A stretch of DNA of 64,000 nucleotides from Micromonospora siamensis. GTDB lineage: Bacteria > Actinomycetota > Actinomycetes > Mycobacteriales > Micromonosporaceae. The notes under the pieces are model-generated. The model was not told the origin of the DNA and ran no database searches. It saw only the letters and a list, made by a program, of their open reading frames with translations. Location of the stretch: NCBI RefSeq assembly GCF_900090305.1, contig NZ_LT607751.1, positions 5,270,001 through 5,334,000 on the forward strand, given 5' to 3'. Positions 6,213-15,593 of the stretch are shown in pieces. Each line of letters begins with the position of its first letter. Positions within the stretch are counted from its first letter, which is position 1. A program made the position numbers and the translations under genes.

Positions 6213-8933
6213 CTACCGGGCGACGACGGCCGTGCAGGTGAGCGACGGCACCGGGTTGGCGCCGCTCCAGCTGCCGAGGAAGCCGAACGTGGTGCTGGCC
6301 CCGGCGCCCAGGGCGCCGTTCCAGCCGGCGTCGCGCACCACCACCTGGGTGCCCGTCTGGGTGTACGTGCCGTTCCAGAGCTGGGTCAGCTTCTGGCCGT
6401 TGGCGTAGTTCCAGGCCACCGACCAGGAGCTGGACGGGGAACCGCCGTTGCGTACGGTCACCTCGCCCTGGAAGCCGCCGGCCCACGAGTTCGTCACCCG
6501 GTACGTCGCCGTGCAGCCCCCGGCCGGCACCGGAGTGGTCGGCGTGCCGGTGGGCGAGGGCGACGTGGTGGGCGAGGGCGAGGTGGTCGGGGACGGCGAG
6601 GTGGTGGGCGAGGGAGACGTGGTCGGCGAGGGCGACGTGGTCGGGGACGGCGTGCCGCCGAGCGGGTCGGCCACCAGGATGCCCCGGCCGTTGGTGCCCA
6701 GGTAGACCCGGCCGTAGACCCGGGGGTCGCCGGTCAGCGCGTCACCGGCGTTGCCGTACTGGTGCTGGTCGTCGTTGATCCGCACCCAGCTCGCCCCGGC
6801 GTCGTCGGAGCGGTGGACGCCGTGCCGGCCGTCGACGGTGCCGATCACGAAGACCGTCGGGTGGGTCCGGCCCGGCGCGGCCTTGCCGAAGCCGACGTTG
6901 CCGGCGGCGCTCACGGCGGCCAGCTTGGTGAAGGTGGCGCCGCCGTCGGTCGAGCGCCACAGCCCGCCGGAGCCGGTCAGCCACAGCTCGCCCCGCTGGC
7001 CGGGTACGGCCTTGAGCCGCCCGGCCGACGGCAGGCCGGTGGCCGCCGTGGCGGTGAAGCTCGCCCCGCCGTCGGTGCTGGCGTAGACCTTCCCGCCGCT
7101 CAAGCCGTAGAACCGTTTCGGGTCGACCCGGTCGGCGGCGACCTGCGCGTTCGCCGGGATGCCGGTGGCGGCGGTCCAGGAGGTGCCGAAGCCGGTGGAG
7201 ACGACCACGGCCGTGCCCGCGTCACCCGGTGCCCAGAGGAACCGGCTGCCGTCGGCCGCCGCGGCGACCGTGCCCCCGTTGGTGAGCCCAGCCGGCTCGG
7301 TGCCCTGGAACCAGGTGGTGCCGCCGTCGGTGGAGAAGGCGACGTGGCTGTCGCCCGGCCGGTCGGCATCCTTGAAGCTGCCGGCGCGGACGATCACGCT
7401 CGGCTTCGTCTCGGCGTAGTCCAGGTCGTGCGGCCCCCAGCCGGGGTTGGTGTACGTCCAGCCGGGCACCACGTCGAGGTCGTCGTGCTTGAAGCCGGCG
7501 ATGTCGCCGAGGGCGCTGAGCAGCGGGGCGCCGGACGGTGGGCTGATCAGGTCGAGGACGGCGGTCTCCTCCAGCCCCTTGACCATGGGTCGGATGGTGA
7601 ACTGACCGCCGGTGTCCCACTTGGTGAGGTCGGTGGTGCCGTAGACGGTGGCGCCGGTGCCGTACATCATCCGGTTGGAGTCGAACGGGTCGATCTCGAT
7701 CGACTCGTTCATCCAGCCCAGCTTCGGCGAGGTGTCCGGCGGGCTGGGGTTGGCGTTGCCGAAGGTCAACCAGGGCACCGAGGACGCGTCCATCTTGTAG
7801 CGGAAGCTACGGTTGGGATAGCCGGCCCAGTCCCAGATCCGGCTCCAGGTGGCGCCGCCGTCGGTGCTGCGCCAGAACACCGCGTCCGGCCACCAGGAGA
7901 CCTGGGTGCCGACCATCAGCGTGTCCGGGTGCTGCCGGTCGATGGTCAGGCCCGAGTAGCCGAAGGTGTCGTCGGTGCTGGTGGAGGGGACCGGGCTGAT
8001 CCTGGTCCAGCCGCCGGTGGCCCGGGTGAACTTCCAGACGTCGCCCTTGCCGCCGTCGTACGGGCCGCCGGTGTCGCTGGTGGCGAGATAGAGGTGGCCG
8101 CCGACCGGGTCGACGACGCCCTTGTGCGGGATGAAGCCGGTGGGCGCGCCGGGCAGCGGCTGCCAGGTGACGCCCGCGTCGGTGGAGCGGTAGACCGGGT
8201 TGGCCTTGTCGGCCACGCCGGCGTAGATGGTCTTCGTCGCGGTGCCGGCCGTACCGGTGGACCTGTCGAAGCTGACCCAGACGACGCCCTGGTTGTCGGC
8301 GCCGGTCGACGGGTAGTTGCCGGCGTTGGGGAAGCTGGTCACCCTCGCCCAGGTGACGCCGGAGTCGGTGCTGCGCCACAGCCCGTTGCCGCTGGGCGCG
8401 CCGAGGTAGAGCACGCTGTTGCGGTTGGGGTCGACGACCAGCCGCTCGCCCATCCCCCGGCCCGGCATGTTGCCGCCCAGGTGGAACGGCAGCTCGGTGG
8501 CCGCCCAGGTGGCGCCCTTGTCGGCGGAGCGCAGGACCGCGCCGTTGTTCGGGTCCCAGCCGTTGGTGTACATGCCGGCGGCGACGTACACCCTGTTGGT
8601 CTGGACCGGGTCGGTGGCCAGGCTGACCACGCCGTTCCAGCCCCACTTGTCGGCGCCGACCCAGTCGAGCAGCGGGGTCCACGACTGGCTGGCCTGCTCC
8701 CAGCGGTAGGCGCCGCCGATGTCGGTGCGGGCGTAGATCAGGTTCTTCTCGGTGGGGTTGAAGACGATGCCGGGGACGAAGCCACCGCCGTCGATCCGGA
8801 CGTTGCGCCAGGAGTACGGTTCGGCGGCCGCCGCGGCGGCCGGTGCGGTGGGGGCGGCGGTGAACTGGACGGCGACGACTGCCGCCGCCACGGCCAGCGC
8901 GGACGTGACCGCGCCGACGAGACCTCTGCGCAT
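6213..8933 (-). CDS. Secreted GH74 xyloglucanase with C-terminal CBM2
   Basis: Endo-acting xyloglucan hydrolase for plant cell-wall breakdown outside the cell. A signal peptide (MRRGLVGAVTSALAVAAAVV) is followed by a two-propeller GH74 domain, residues about 40-765, with repeated BNR-type turns (STDSGVTW, STDGGATW). The usual catalytic Asp regions are present: YARTDIGGAYRW (Asp71) and ALGDIAGFKHDDL. A linker of repeated SPTTSP units follows (about 765-803), then a roughly 100-residue CBM2 cellulose-binding module with the two disulfide cysteines (GGCTATYRV, SLTCTAV) and exposed Trp residues. The ATG at 8933 has GAGAGGAAG before it. A CebR-like operator 156 bp upstream suggests induction by cello-oligosaccharides. 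Confidence 0.93.
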   Translation of the reverse strand: MRRGLVGAVTSALAVAAAVVAVQFTAAPTAPAAAAAAEPYSWRNVRIDGGGFVPGIVFNPTEKNLIYARTDIGGAYRWEQASQSWTPLLDWVGADKWGWNGVVSLATDPVQTNRVYVAAGMYTNGWDPNNGAVLRSADKGATWAATELPFHLGGNMPGRGMGERLVVDPNRNSVLYLGAPSGNGLWRSTDSGVTWARVTSFPNAGNYPSTGADNQGVVWVSFDRSTGTAGTATKTIYAGVADKANPVYRSTDAGVTWQPLPGAPTGFIPHKGVVDPVGGHLYLATSDTGGPYDGGKGDVWKFTRATGGWTRISPVPSTSTDDTFGYSGLTIDRQHPDTLMVGTQVSWWPDAVFWRSTDGGATWSRIWDWAGYPNRSFRYKMDASSVPWLTFGNANPSPPDTSPKLGWMNESIEIDPFDSNRMMYGTGATVYGTTDLTKWDTGGQFTIRPMVKGLEETAVLDLISPPSGAPLLSALGDIAGFKHDDLDVVPGWTYTNPGWGPHDLDYAETKPSVIVRAGSFKDADRPGDSHVAFSTDGGTTWFQGTEPAGLTNGGTVAAAADGSRFLWAPGDAGTAVVVSTGFGTSWTAATGIPANAQVAADRVDPKRFYGLSGGKVYASTDGGASFTATAATGLPSAGRLKAVPGQRGELWLTGSGGLWRSTDGGATFTKLAAVSAAGNVGFGKAAPGRTHPTVFVIGTVDGRHGVHRSDDAGASWVRINDDQHQYGNAGDALTGDPRVYGRVYLGTNGRGILVADPLGGTPSPTTSPSPTTSPSPTTSPSPTTSPSPTTSPSPTGTPTTPVPAGGCTATYRVTNSWAGGFQGEVTVRNGGSPSSSWSVAWNYANGQKLTQLWNGTYTQTGTQVVVRDAGWNGALGAGASTTFGFLGSWSGANPVPSLTCTAVVAR

Positions 8934-9088
8934 CTGCGCTTCCTCTCGGTTGAACCCGTGTGGTGGGGACGGGAGGCGACGACCGTGCCCGGTGGTGTCG
9001 TCGCGCGGGGAGCTGCCCAGGGCTCCCGGTCGGCGTGCTGGCTCCCGCAGCCGAGGGGCATTCACCCTAACCGCTGGCCGGCCCGACA

Positions 9089-9102
9089 TGGAAGCGCTCC
9101 CA
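9089..9102. promoter_or_regulatory. CebR-like operator
   Basis: TGGAAGCGCTCCCA differs by one base from the perfect palindrome TGGGAGCGCTCCCA, the known binding site of the LacI-family cellobiose repressor CebR in streptomycetes. It lies between the divergent xyloglucanase and BON-domain genes, 156 bp from the former start and 89 bp from the latter. The enzyme's substrate makes the xyloglucanase the likely target. Confidence 0.8.
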
Positions 9103-9190
9103 CGGATCGGTGCTCACCCGCTCGGGGCGAGGTCGCCTCACCCGGGACGGCGGCACGATCGGCGCCGGACCGACCCGGAAGGGAGTCACC

Positions 9191-9877
9191 ATGGCCACCT
9201 CGACCGTCACCCGCACCGACCAGGACATCCAGACCGACGTCCTCGACGAGCTGACCTGGGAGCCCCGGGTGTCCCCGCACGAGATCGGGGTGACCGTGGC
9301 CGAGGGCGTCGTCACGCTGACCGGCTGGGTGGACAGCTACGCCCGGAAGTGGGCCGCCGAACAGGCCGCGCACCGGGTGGCCCGGGTACGGGCCGTCGCC
9401 AACGACCTCACCGTCCGGCTGCACCCGGCGGCCGAGCGCACCGACGCCGACCTCGCCCTCGCCGTCGAACGCACCCTGGAGTGGGACGCCTTCGTGCCGG
9501 TCGAGCGGATCGAGGTGACCGTCTCCGCCGGCTGGGTCACCCTGCGCGGCGACGTCGACTGGGAGTACCAGCGGCGGGCCGCGCAGCGCACGGTCGGCCG
9601 GTTGACCGGCGTGCGCGGGGTGAGCAACGGCATCGCCGTACGGCCCGCCACCCGTGCCGACCGGACCGGCGAAGGTGAGCTGCCGGACCGGATCGTCGAC
9701 GCGCTGCTGCGCAGCGGGGCCACCGAGGCCGACCGGGTCACCGTCCGGGTGCACGGCGACACCGCGGTGCTGGAAGGGCTGGTCCGCTCGGTGCCCGAGC
9801 GCGACGAGGTGGAGCGGATCGTCTGGTCCGCCCCCGGCATCCGCGAGGTGCACAACCACCTGGCCGTGACCGGCTGA
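9191..9877 (+). CDS. Protein with three BON domains
   Basis: A 228-residue soluble protein consisting of three consecutive BON modules, roughly residues 8-75, 80-148 and 155-228. Each has the conserved pattern of a helix and then a VTVAEGVVTLTGWVDS-like hairpin with an invariant Gly (VSAGWVTLRGDVDWEYQRR, VRVHGDTAVLEGLVRSVPER). BON domains are thought to bind phospholipid or membranes; stand-alone triple-BON proteins are common near stress genes in actinomycetes. There is no signal peptide, so it is probably cytosolic. GAAGGGA lies about 8 nt before the ATG. Confidence 0.88.
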   Translation: MATSTVTRTDQDIQTDVLDELTWEPRVSPHEIGVTVAEGVVTLTGWVDSYARKWAAEQAAHRVARVRAVANDLTVRLHPAAERTDADLALAVERTLEWDAFVPVERIEVTVSAGWVTLRGDVDWEYQRRAAQRTVGRLTGVRGVSNGIAVRPATRADRTGEGELPDRIVDALLRSGATEADRVTVRVHGDTAVLEGLVRSVPERDEVERIVWSAPGIREVHNHLAVTG

Positions 9878-9952
9878 GCGGGTGACCGGCCGAGCGGAAC
9901 CACCCCGCCGGGGTGAGCCGCCCTCACCCGGCCGGGCGGCAGGGTGGGAGGC

Positions 9953-10450
9953 ATGACCGAACTACACGGCCTGATCCCCGCCGGGTCCGCCGCGCCGGAC
10001 TTCACCCTGCCGGCCACCCCGGACGGGCACCGGACGGGTCCCGGGCGGTACGCCGGCCGACCGGTGGTGCTCGCCTTCTATCCCGCCGACTGGAGCCCGG
10101 TCTGCTCCGACCAGATGTCGCTGTACCAGGCGGCGCTGCCGGAGTTCGACCGGTACGACGCGGCGCTGTTCGGCATCTCGGTCGACGGCATCTGGTCGCA
10201 CCGGGCGTTCGCGCAGCAGCGGGGCATCACCTTCCCGCTGCTGGCCGACTTCGAGCCCAAGGGCGAGGTGTCCCGCCGGTACGGCGCGTACACCGGGCAG
10301 GGCGTGTCCGCCCGGGCGCTGGTGGTGCTCGACCCGGCCGGCACGGTGGCCTGGAGCCACCTGTCCCCCGACGACGTCAACCCGGGCGCGGACGGGATCC
10401 TCGACGCGCTGGAGCGGCTCACCACCGATCGGCGGGTGACGGTCCAATGA
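9953..10450 (+). CDS. Peroxiredoxin / AhpC-TSA family thiol peroxidase
   Basis: A 165-residue thioredoxin-fold protein. Its peroxidatic Cys motif reads FYPADWSPVCSDQ, close to the typical FYPxDxTPVCTxE, and the Arg-containing partner region is at RALVVLDPAGTVAW. It probably reduces hydrogen or organic peroxides using a thiol donor. Its stop overlaps the start of the DsbA-like gene (ATGA), so the two are translationally coupled and the partner may supply or accept the reducing equivalents. GGGAG precedes the ATG at 9953. Confidence 0.88.
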   Translation: MTELHGLIPAGSAAPDFTLPATPDGHRTGPGRYAGRPVVLAFYPADWSPVCSDQMSLYQAALPEFDRYDAALFGISVDGIWSHRAFAQQRGITFPLLADFEPKGEVSRRYGAYTGQGVSARALVVLDPAGTVAWSHLSPDDVNPGADGILDALERLTTDRRVTVQ

Positions 10451-10995
10451 CCACGCCGTTGCAGATGACCGCGAAGTTGCGTACCCCGGTGGGCGGGCAG
10501 GACCACGTACGCGGTCCGGTCGACGCCCCGGTGACCGTCGTCGAGTACGGCGACTTCCAGTGCCGGTTCTGCGGGGCCGCGTACCCGAACCTCGCCGAAC
10601 TGAGACGCCAGCGCGCCGAGACGGTGCGGCTGGTGTACCGGCACTTCCCGATCGCCAACGTCCACCCGTACGCGGAGAACGCCGCCGAGATGGCGGAGGC
10701 GGCCGGCCGGCGGGACCGGTTCTGGGAGATGCACGACTGGCTCTACGAGCACCAGGACCAGTTGGACCCGGTGCACCTGTCGCTCGGGGTGGCGCAGCTC
10801 GGCCTGCCCGCCGACGAACTCGCCGCCGAGGTGGGCCGGCAGGAGTACGGCGACCGGGTGCGCCAGGACTTCGTCAGCGGGATCCGCAGCGGGGTGAACG
10901 GCACGCCGACGCTCTTCGTCAACGACGTCCGCCACGACGGCGGGTACGACCTGGCCGAACTGCTCACCGTGGTCGACGCCGCCGCCGACGCCTGA
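10447..10995 (+). CDS. DsbA-family thioredoxin-fold oxidoreductase
   Basis: A 182-residue protein with a thioredoxin-like active site CRFC (VTVVEYGDFQCRFCGAAYP) and a cis-Pro loop (GVNGTPTLFVND), as in the DsbA/FrnE-like group often found fused to or near NhaA antiporters. No signal peptide is visible, which argues for a cytosolic redox role with the preceding peroxiredoxin. It overlaps that gene by 4 nt. Confidence 0.88.
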   Translation: MTTPLQMTAKLRTPVGGQDHVRGPVDAPVTVVEYGDFQCRFCGAAYPNLAELRRQRAETVRLVYRHFPIANVHPYAENAAEMAEAAGRRDRFWEMHDWLYEHQDQLDPVHLSLGVAQLGLPADELAAEVGRQEYGDRVRQDFVSGIRSGVNGTPTLFVNDVRHDGGYDLAELLTVVDAAADA

Positions 10996-11036
10996 GCGCC
11001 GCCGCCGGGCCCGGATCAGAGCCGCCGGGCCCGGCC

Positions 11037-13772
11037 TCAGATCAGCCGCAGCTCGCGGGCCCGGCGGACCGCGTCCCGGCGGCGGGTGGCGGACAGCTTC
11101 CGGTAGATGTTGCGCACGTGGGTCTTCACCGTGTTGACCGACAGCGACAGCTCGGCGGCGATCTCCACGTTGGACAGGATGCTCTGCAGGTAACGCAGGA
11201 TCGTCAGCTCCCGCTCGGTGAGCGGCTCGTCCAGCGCCGGCCCGCCACCACCGGCGGGCCGGTCCCCGACCGGCCGGTCGGGGACGTCACCGCTGTGCTC
11301 GTCGGCGCTGCGGACCAGGTCGCTCACCGTCGACCAGTGCGCCGTGCCGGTGTCCAGGTGGGCGGCGAGCAGGTCCCGCACCTCCTCGTCGGCGCGGGTG
11401 AAGAGCCGGCGGAACCCCTCCGGCCCGGCCAGCGCGAGCACCCGCTCCAGGATCCGACCGGCCCGCCGGTCGTCCCCGCCCCGGCGGGCCAGCACCGCCT
11501 CCAGCAGCCCGGCGTCCAGGCGTACCGGCAGCGGCCAGTCGCCGGCCGGCGGGGCGTCCCAGGCCGGCAGCGCGTACCCGGCCGCCCGCGGGTCACCGGC
11601 GCGCAGCTCAGCCCGGGCCAGCGCGACGCCGAGCGCCGGGTCCGGCGGGTCGGCGGCGCGGACCCGGTCGGCGAGCAGGGCGCGGGCGCCGGCCGGATCC
11701 CCCCGGGCACTGCCCAGGTCCGCCTCGGCGGCGAGCAGCCAGTGCCCCAGCTGCCCGGCCGCCTGCCGGTGGCCCAGCCGGTCCCGCGCGGCGACCAGCA
11801 GCCGGTGTGCGGCGGCGAGGTCGCCGGCGTCGCGACGCAGCCGGGCCCGGCAGAGCGCGGCCAGGCCGGCTCCGGTCGGTTCGGTCTCCGCCGGCCCCAC
11901 CACGGCGAGCTGCGCGGCGGCTTCCTCCGGCTCGTCCCGGTGCACGGCCACCAGGGCCAGCGCCAGGTGGGCGTGGGCGCAGTCGGTGCGGCAGGACCAG
12001 CCTCGGCAGGGCGGCATGGCCAACGCCTCCCGGGCGGTCCGCTCGGCCGCGCGCAGCTCGCCCCGGACGGCGGCGAGCAGCGCCTGCCGGCTCGCGCAGA
12101 CCAGTTCGGTGCGCTGCCGCCCGGCGGTCCGGGCCGCCGCCAGCGCGTCCTCGAAGGCCGCCGCCGCGGCCGGCAGGTCCCCCTCGTCCAGCGCGACCAG
12201 GCCGAGCGCGGTGCCGGCCACCGCCCGGACGTCGGCGTCCTCGGCCGTCCCGGCCCGCGGGTCGTCGGCCGGTCCCGGCTCGGTTCGGGTGGCGAGCAGC
12301 CGCTCGGCCGCCCCGCGTACCTCGGTCGGGTCGCCGGCCGAACGGGCCAGGGTGAGCTCCAGCGCGGTGGCCAGCCGCCGGAACCGGTCCCGGCGGGGCG
12401 CGGCAAGCGTCGCCGCCCGGGCCACCGCCTCGCGCAACCGGTCCGCGGCGGTCACCGGGTCGCCGGCGTACGCCCGCTCGGCCGCCGCGGCCAACCCCAG
12501 CTCCGGGTCCCGGCGCACCGCCTCGTCGGGCGGCGCGGCGGGCGGCGGCGCGGCGGCGTCCTCCCGGTCGTACGGGACCAGGTCCGGCCAGCGCGCGACG
12601 AACAGCTCGGTGGCCTCGTCCCACCGGCCGGCGGCCAGCGTGTGCCGCAGCGCCTGCGCCGGCCGGCCGTTCCCGGCGTACCAGCCCGCGGCCCGCTCGT
12701 GCAGGTCACGCAGCTCGTCGGCGGGGAGCCGGCCCAGCTCGGCGCGGAACAGGTCGGCCAGCAGCGGATGGCAGCGGTACCAGGGCGGGCTGCTGTCGTC
12801 GCGATGCAGGAAACCGCCGTCGCGGGCCAGGCCGGCCAGCACCGAGGCGGCGTCCGCCCGGCCGGTGAGCGCGTCGGCGAGGTCCGCGCAGACCGCGTCG
12901 GCGACGGCGGTACGCGCCAGCAGCTCCCGGGCCTGGTCGCCCCACCCGGCCAGCACCTCCTGGCGCAGGTAGCCGGTCACCTCCGGCTGGTCCCCACCGA
13001 ACCGCTCCACCCAGCCGCCCGGGTCGGGACGGTCCCGCAGCGCCAGCGCGGCCAGCCGCAGCCCGGCCGGCCATCCGCCGGTACGCTCCCGCAGCCGGCG
13101 TACCGAGGCGGCGGGCAGCGCCACCCCGTGCGCGGTCAGCAGGTCGGCCACCTCGTCGTCGGTGAAGGCCAGCTCGGCCGGGCCGAGTTCGGTCAGCTCA
13201 CCGGCGAGCCGGAACCGGTGCAGGGGCAGCGGCAGGTCGGTCCGCGCCCCGGCCACCAGGCGCAGCCGCTGCTCGGCGTGGCGCAGCAGGAACTCCAGCC
13301 CGGTCAGCGCCGCCGGGTCGGTGATCCGGTGCAGGTCGTCCAGGACCAGCAGCACCGGCCGGTCCCGGGCGGCCAGCGCCGCGGCGAGCAGCTCCAGCTG
13401 GTCGGGGCGGGGTGGCCGGTCCGGGACCGGGGCCACCTCGTCCGCCTCGGTCACCGCGGCCCGCAGCGCCGCCGCCAGGTACGCCCAGAACCGCTCCCCG
13501 GTGTCCCCCACCTCCACCGACACCCAGGCCGGCGCCCGGTCGTCGGCGGCGGCCCGGGCCCAGGAGGCGAGCAGGGTGGTCTTGCCCCAGCCGGCTGGCG
13601 CGGTCACCACCGTCACCGCCCCGGCCGTCGCGTCGTCGAGGCGGGCCAGCAGGCGGGGTCGGAGCAGCACCGGTTCGGGTGGGGCGGCCGGCGCCAGCCG
13701 GGAGGCCAGCAGGGGCGGCGCGGCCCCCGCCGGCTCGCGCGCCACCCCGACCCGGCTCCGTTCCACCGGCAT
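11037..13772 (-). CDS. Large LuxR-family (LAL/MalT-like) transcriptional regulator
   Basis: A 911-residue ATP-dependent activator. It has a Walker A (TAPAGWGKTTLL, about residues 57-68), a Walker B (PVLLVLDDLH) and a NACHT/STAND-type sensor region. A long Ala/Arg-rich TPR-like middle (about 400-800) follows, then a C-terminal LuxR helix-turn-helix (LTERELTILRYL to SVNTVKTHVRNIYRKL). LAL proteins bind a sugar or other inducer through the central repeats and activate linked operons. The divergent SRPBCC/alcohol dehydrogenase operon begins about 200 bp away and is the obvious candidate target. The inducer cannot be predicted. Confidence 0.9.
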   Translation of the reverse strand: MPVERSRVGVAREPAGAAPPLLASRLAPAAPPEPVLLRPRLLARLDDATAGAVTVVTAPAGWGKTTLLASWARAAADDRAPAWVSVEVGDTGERFWAYLAAALRAAVTEADEVAPVPDRPPRPDQLELLAAALAARDRPVLLVLDDLHRITDPAALTGLEFLLRHAEQRLRLVAGARTDLPLPLHRFRLAGELTELGPAELAFTDDEVADLLTAHGVALPAASVRRLRERTGGWPAGLRLAALALRDRPDPGGWVERFGGDQPEVTGYLRQEVLAGWGDQARELLARTAVADAVCADLADALTGRADAASVLAGLARDGGFLHRDDSSPPWYRCHPLLADLFRAELGRLPADELRDLHERAAGWYAGNGRPAQALRHTLAAGRWDEATELFVARWPDLVPYDREDAAAPPPAAPPDEAVRRDPELGLAAAAERAYAGDPVTAADRLREAVARAATLAAPRRDRFRRLATALELTLARSAGDPTEVRGAAERLLATRTEPGPADDPRAGTAEDADVRAVAGTALGLVALDEGDLPAAAAAFEDALAAARTAGRQRTELVCASRQALLAAVRGELRAAERTAREALAMPPCRGWSCRTDCAHAHLALALVAVHRDEPEEAAAQLAVVGPAETEPTGAGLAALCRARLRRDAGDLAAAHRLLVAARDRLGHRQAAGQLGHWLLAAEADLGSARGDPAGARALLADRVRAADPPDPALGVALARAELRAGDPRAAGYALPAWDAPPAGDWPLPVRLDAGLLEAVLARRGGDDRRAGRILERVLALAGPEGFRRLFTRADEEVRDLLAAHLDTGTAHWSTVSDLVRSADEHSGDVPDRPVGDRPAGGGGPALDEPLTERELTILRYLQSILSNVEIAAELSLSVNTVKTHVRNIYRKLSATRRRDAVRRARELRLI

Positions 13773-13969
13773 CCGGCCTCCCCCACCCGACGCTGCGCCC
13801 CGTCCCCGTGCGGCCAGCGGTTACCCGGCCCGGCCGCGTTCACCCCTTCGGGGGGAGCCCGCTTCACCCGCACCCGGCCGACCATGGGGACGTACGCGGG
13901 CGACGGCCGCGCGTGACCGGCCGCCCGCGGTGTCTCCGGGACCGCCCCGGACGACGCGCGGAGGGACAG

Positions 13970-14410
13970 GTGGTACGGATGGGACGGCTGGCCCACGGCG
14001 GGACGGTGCTCGCCACCGCGGCCGCCGGCGCGGTCCGGGCGTTGGTCGTACCCCGGCGGCGGCGGCCCACCACCGGGCCGGACCGGCGCCGGGCGCGCTG
14101 GCAGGTGGTGACCGTGGACCGCCCGCCGGAGCAGGTGCTGCCCGGCGGCCGGTGGCCCGAACCGCTGCGACCGCTGGACGGCGCGGTGGAGCTGTACCTG
14201 CGCCCGGCGCCCGGTGGTCGCGGCACGGAGCTGTCGGCCCGGCCGCTCGGTGGCCGCCCGGAGCTGCCCGGGATGGCCGCGCACCTGGTCGGCGACGACC
14301 CCGGCCTGCTGATCCGGGAGACCCTGCGCCGGGCGAAGCAGTACGTGGAGACCGGCGAGGTGCTGCGCGCCGACCGGTCCCGGCTGGACCGCCCGGTGGT
14401 GCGCCGGTGA
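13970..14410 (+). CDS. Putative SRPBCC-related protein with N-terminal hydrophobic segment
   Basis: A 146-residue protein with a short N-terminal hydrophobic helix (GTVLATAAAGAVRALVVP). It ends in a region (LIRETLRRAKQYVETGEVLR) resembling the last helix of actinobacterial SRPBCC/cyclase-like proteins. GGAGGG lies 4 nt before the GTG at 13970; the ATG at 13979 is an alternative. Its stop overlaps the alcohol dehydrogenase start (GTGA), so the two are an operon. The family call is tentative. Confidence 0.6.
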   Translation: MVRMGRLAHGGTVLATAAAGAVRALVVPRRRRPTTGPDRRRARWQVVTVDRPPEQVLPGGRWPEPLRPLDGAVELYLRPAPGGRGTELSARPLGGRPELPGMAAHLVGDDPGLLIRETLRRAKQYVETGEVLRADRSRLDRPVVRR

Positions 14411-15570
14411 GGGCGCTGTGCTGGGAGGGCGCCGGGGCGCTGGCCGTACGCGAGGTGCCCGACCCGGAGCTGCGCAACGCCGCCGACATGATCGTCCGGG
14501 TGCGACGCAGCGTCACCTGCGGCGCGGACCTGCCCCTGCTCGCCGGCCGGACCCCGAACCTGTCCGCCGGCGACGTGCTCGGGCACGAGTTCCTCGGCGA
14601 GGTGGTCGAGGTCGGCCCGGAGGTACGCGAACACCGCCCCGGCGACCGGGTGGTGGTCTGCGCGGCGGTCTCCTGCGGCTCCTGCTGGTACTGCCGGCAG
14701 GGCCTCTACGCCAGCTGCGACAACGGCAGCACCATGCCGGCCCGGGCGGAGGCGGCGTGGGGGCAGCCCACCGGCGGCTGCTACGGCCACCCGACCGCGC
14801 TGGGCGGCTTCGCCGGCAGCCACGCCGAGTACGCCCGGGTGCCGTACGCCGACGTCGGCGCGTTCACCGTGCCGGAGCCGCTGGACGACGACCGGGCGGT
14901 CTTCGCCTCGGACGCGGCGCCGACCGGCTGGATGGGCGCCGAGCTGGGCGGGGTGCGCCCCGGCGACGTGGTGGCCGTGTGGGGCGCCGGGGCGGTGGGG
15001 CAGCTGACCGCCCAGGCGGCCCGGCTGCGCGGCGCGGCCCGGGTGATCGTGATCGACCGGCACCCGGAGCGGCTGCTGATGGCCGAGCTGCACGCCGGGG
15101 CGGAGACGCTGCACTTCGAGCGCACCGACGTCCCCGCCGAGCTGCGCGAACGCAGCGGCGGCCGGGGGCCGGACGTCTGCGTGGAGGCGGTCGGCACCGA
15201 GGCCGACGGCGCCGCCTCCCGCTCGCTGGCCGACCGGCTGGGCGACGTGGGTCGGGCGGAACGGCCGCTGGCCGTCCGGGAGGCGGTGCACTCCTGCCGC
15301 AAGGGCGGCACGGTGGTGGTGCTGGGCACGTTCGGCGGGGTGGTGGACACCTTCCCGCTGGGCTCGGTGATGCAGAAGGGGCTGACCCTGCACGGCGCCC
15401 GGCAGCACGGGCAGCGCTACATCCCGATGCTGCTGCGGCTGATGGCCCGCGACCAGTTGACCACCGAGCACCTGGCCACCCATCGGTTGCCGCTGGAGCA
15501 GGGTCCGGCCGGGTACGAGCTGTTCCGGGACCGGGCCGACGGCTGCGTCCGGACGGTGTTCTCGCCCTGA
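14407..15570 (+). CDS. Zinc-dependent alcohol dehydrogenase (MDR superfamily)
   Basis: A 387-residue NAD(P)-dependent oxidoreductase. The GroES-like domain has the zinc signature GHEFLGEVVEVG and a structural-zinc Cys cluster (CGSCWYCRQGLYASC). The Rossmann nucleotide site is VAVWGAGAVGQLTAQAA, followed by the acidic IDRHP that usually indicates NAD. A roughly 35-residue insertion near AAWGQPTGGCYGHPTAL is typical of the formaldehyde/threonine dehydrogenase-like class, so the substrate may be an adduct or a polyol. It is translationally coupled to the preceding gene and divergent from the LAL regulator. Confidence 0.9.
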   Translation: MRALCWEGAGALAVREVPDPELRNAADMIVRVRRSVTCGADLPLLAGRTPNLSAGDVLGHEFLGEVVEVGPEVREHRPGDRVVVCAAVSCGSCWYCRQGLYASCDNGSTMPARAEAAWGQPTGGCYGHPTALGGFAGSHAEYARVPYADVGAFTVPEPLDDDRAVFASDAAPTGWMGAELGGVRPGDVVAVWGAGAVGQLTAQAARLRGAARVIVIDRHPERLLMAELHAGAETLHFERTDVPAELRERSGGRGPDVCVEAVGTEADGAASRSLADRLGDVGRAERPLAVREAVHSCRKGGTVVVLGTFGGVVDTFPLGSVMQKGLTLHGARQHGQRYIPMLLRLMARDQLTTEHLATHRLPLEQGPAGYELFRDRADGCVRTVFSP

Positions 15571-15593
15571 GCGGCGGATGGCACACTCGGCGG

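Noticed and set aside
6540..6650. Short tandem repeats resembling a CRISPR or regulatory array
   Set aside because: They encode the SPTTSP linker of the xyloglucanase; simple coding repeat without spacers.
6762..9254. 830-codon frame antisense to the xyloglucanase
   Set aside because: GC-bias shadow of a real gene with signal peptide, GH74 motifs and CBM2 on the other strand.
10560..13916. 1118-codon frame on the + strand
   Set aside because: Shadow of the LAL regulator and DsbA genes; Arg/Pro/Gly/Gln-rich without domains.
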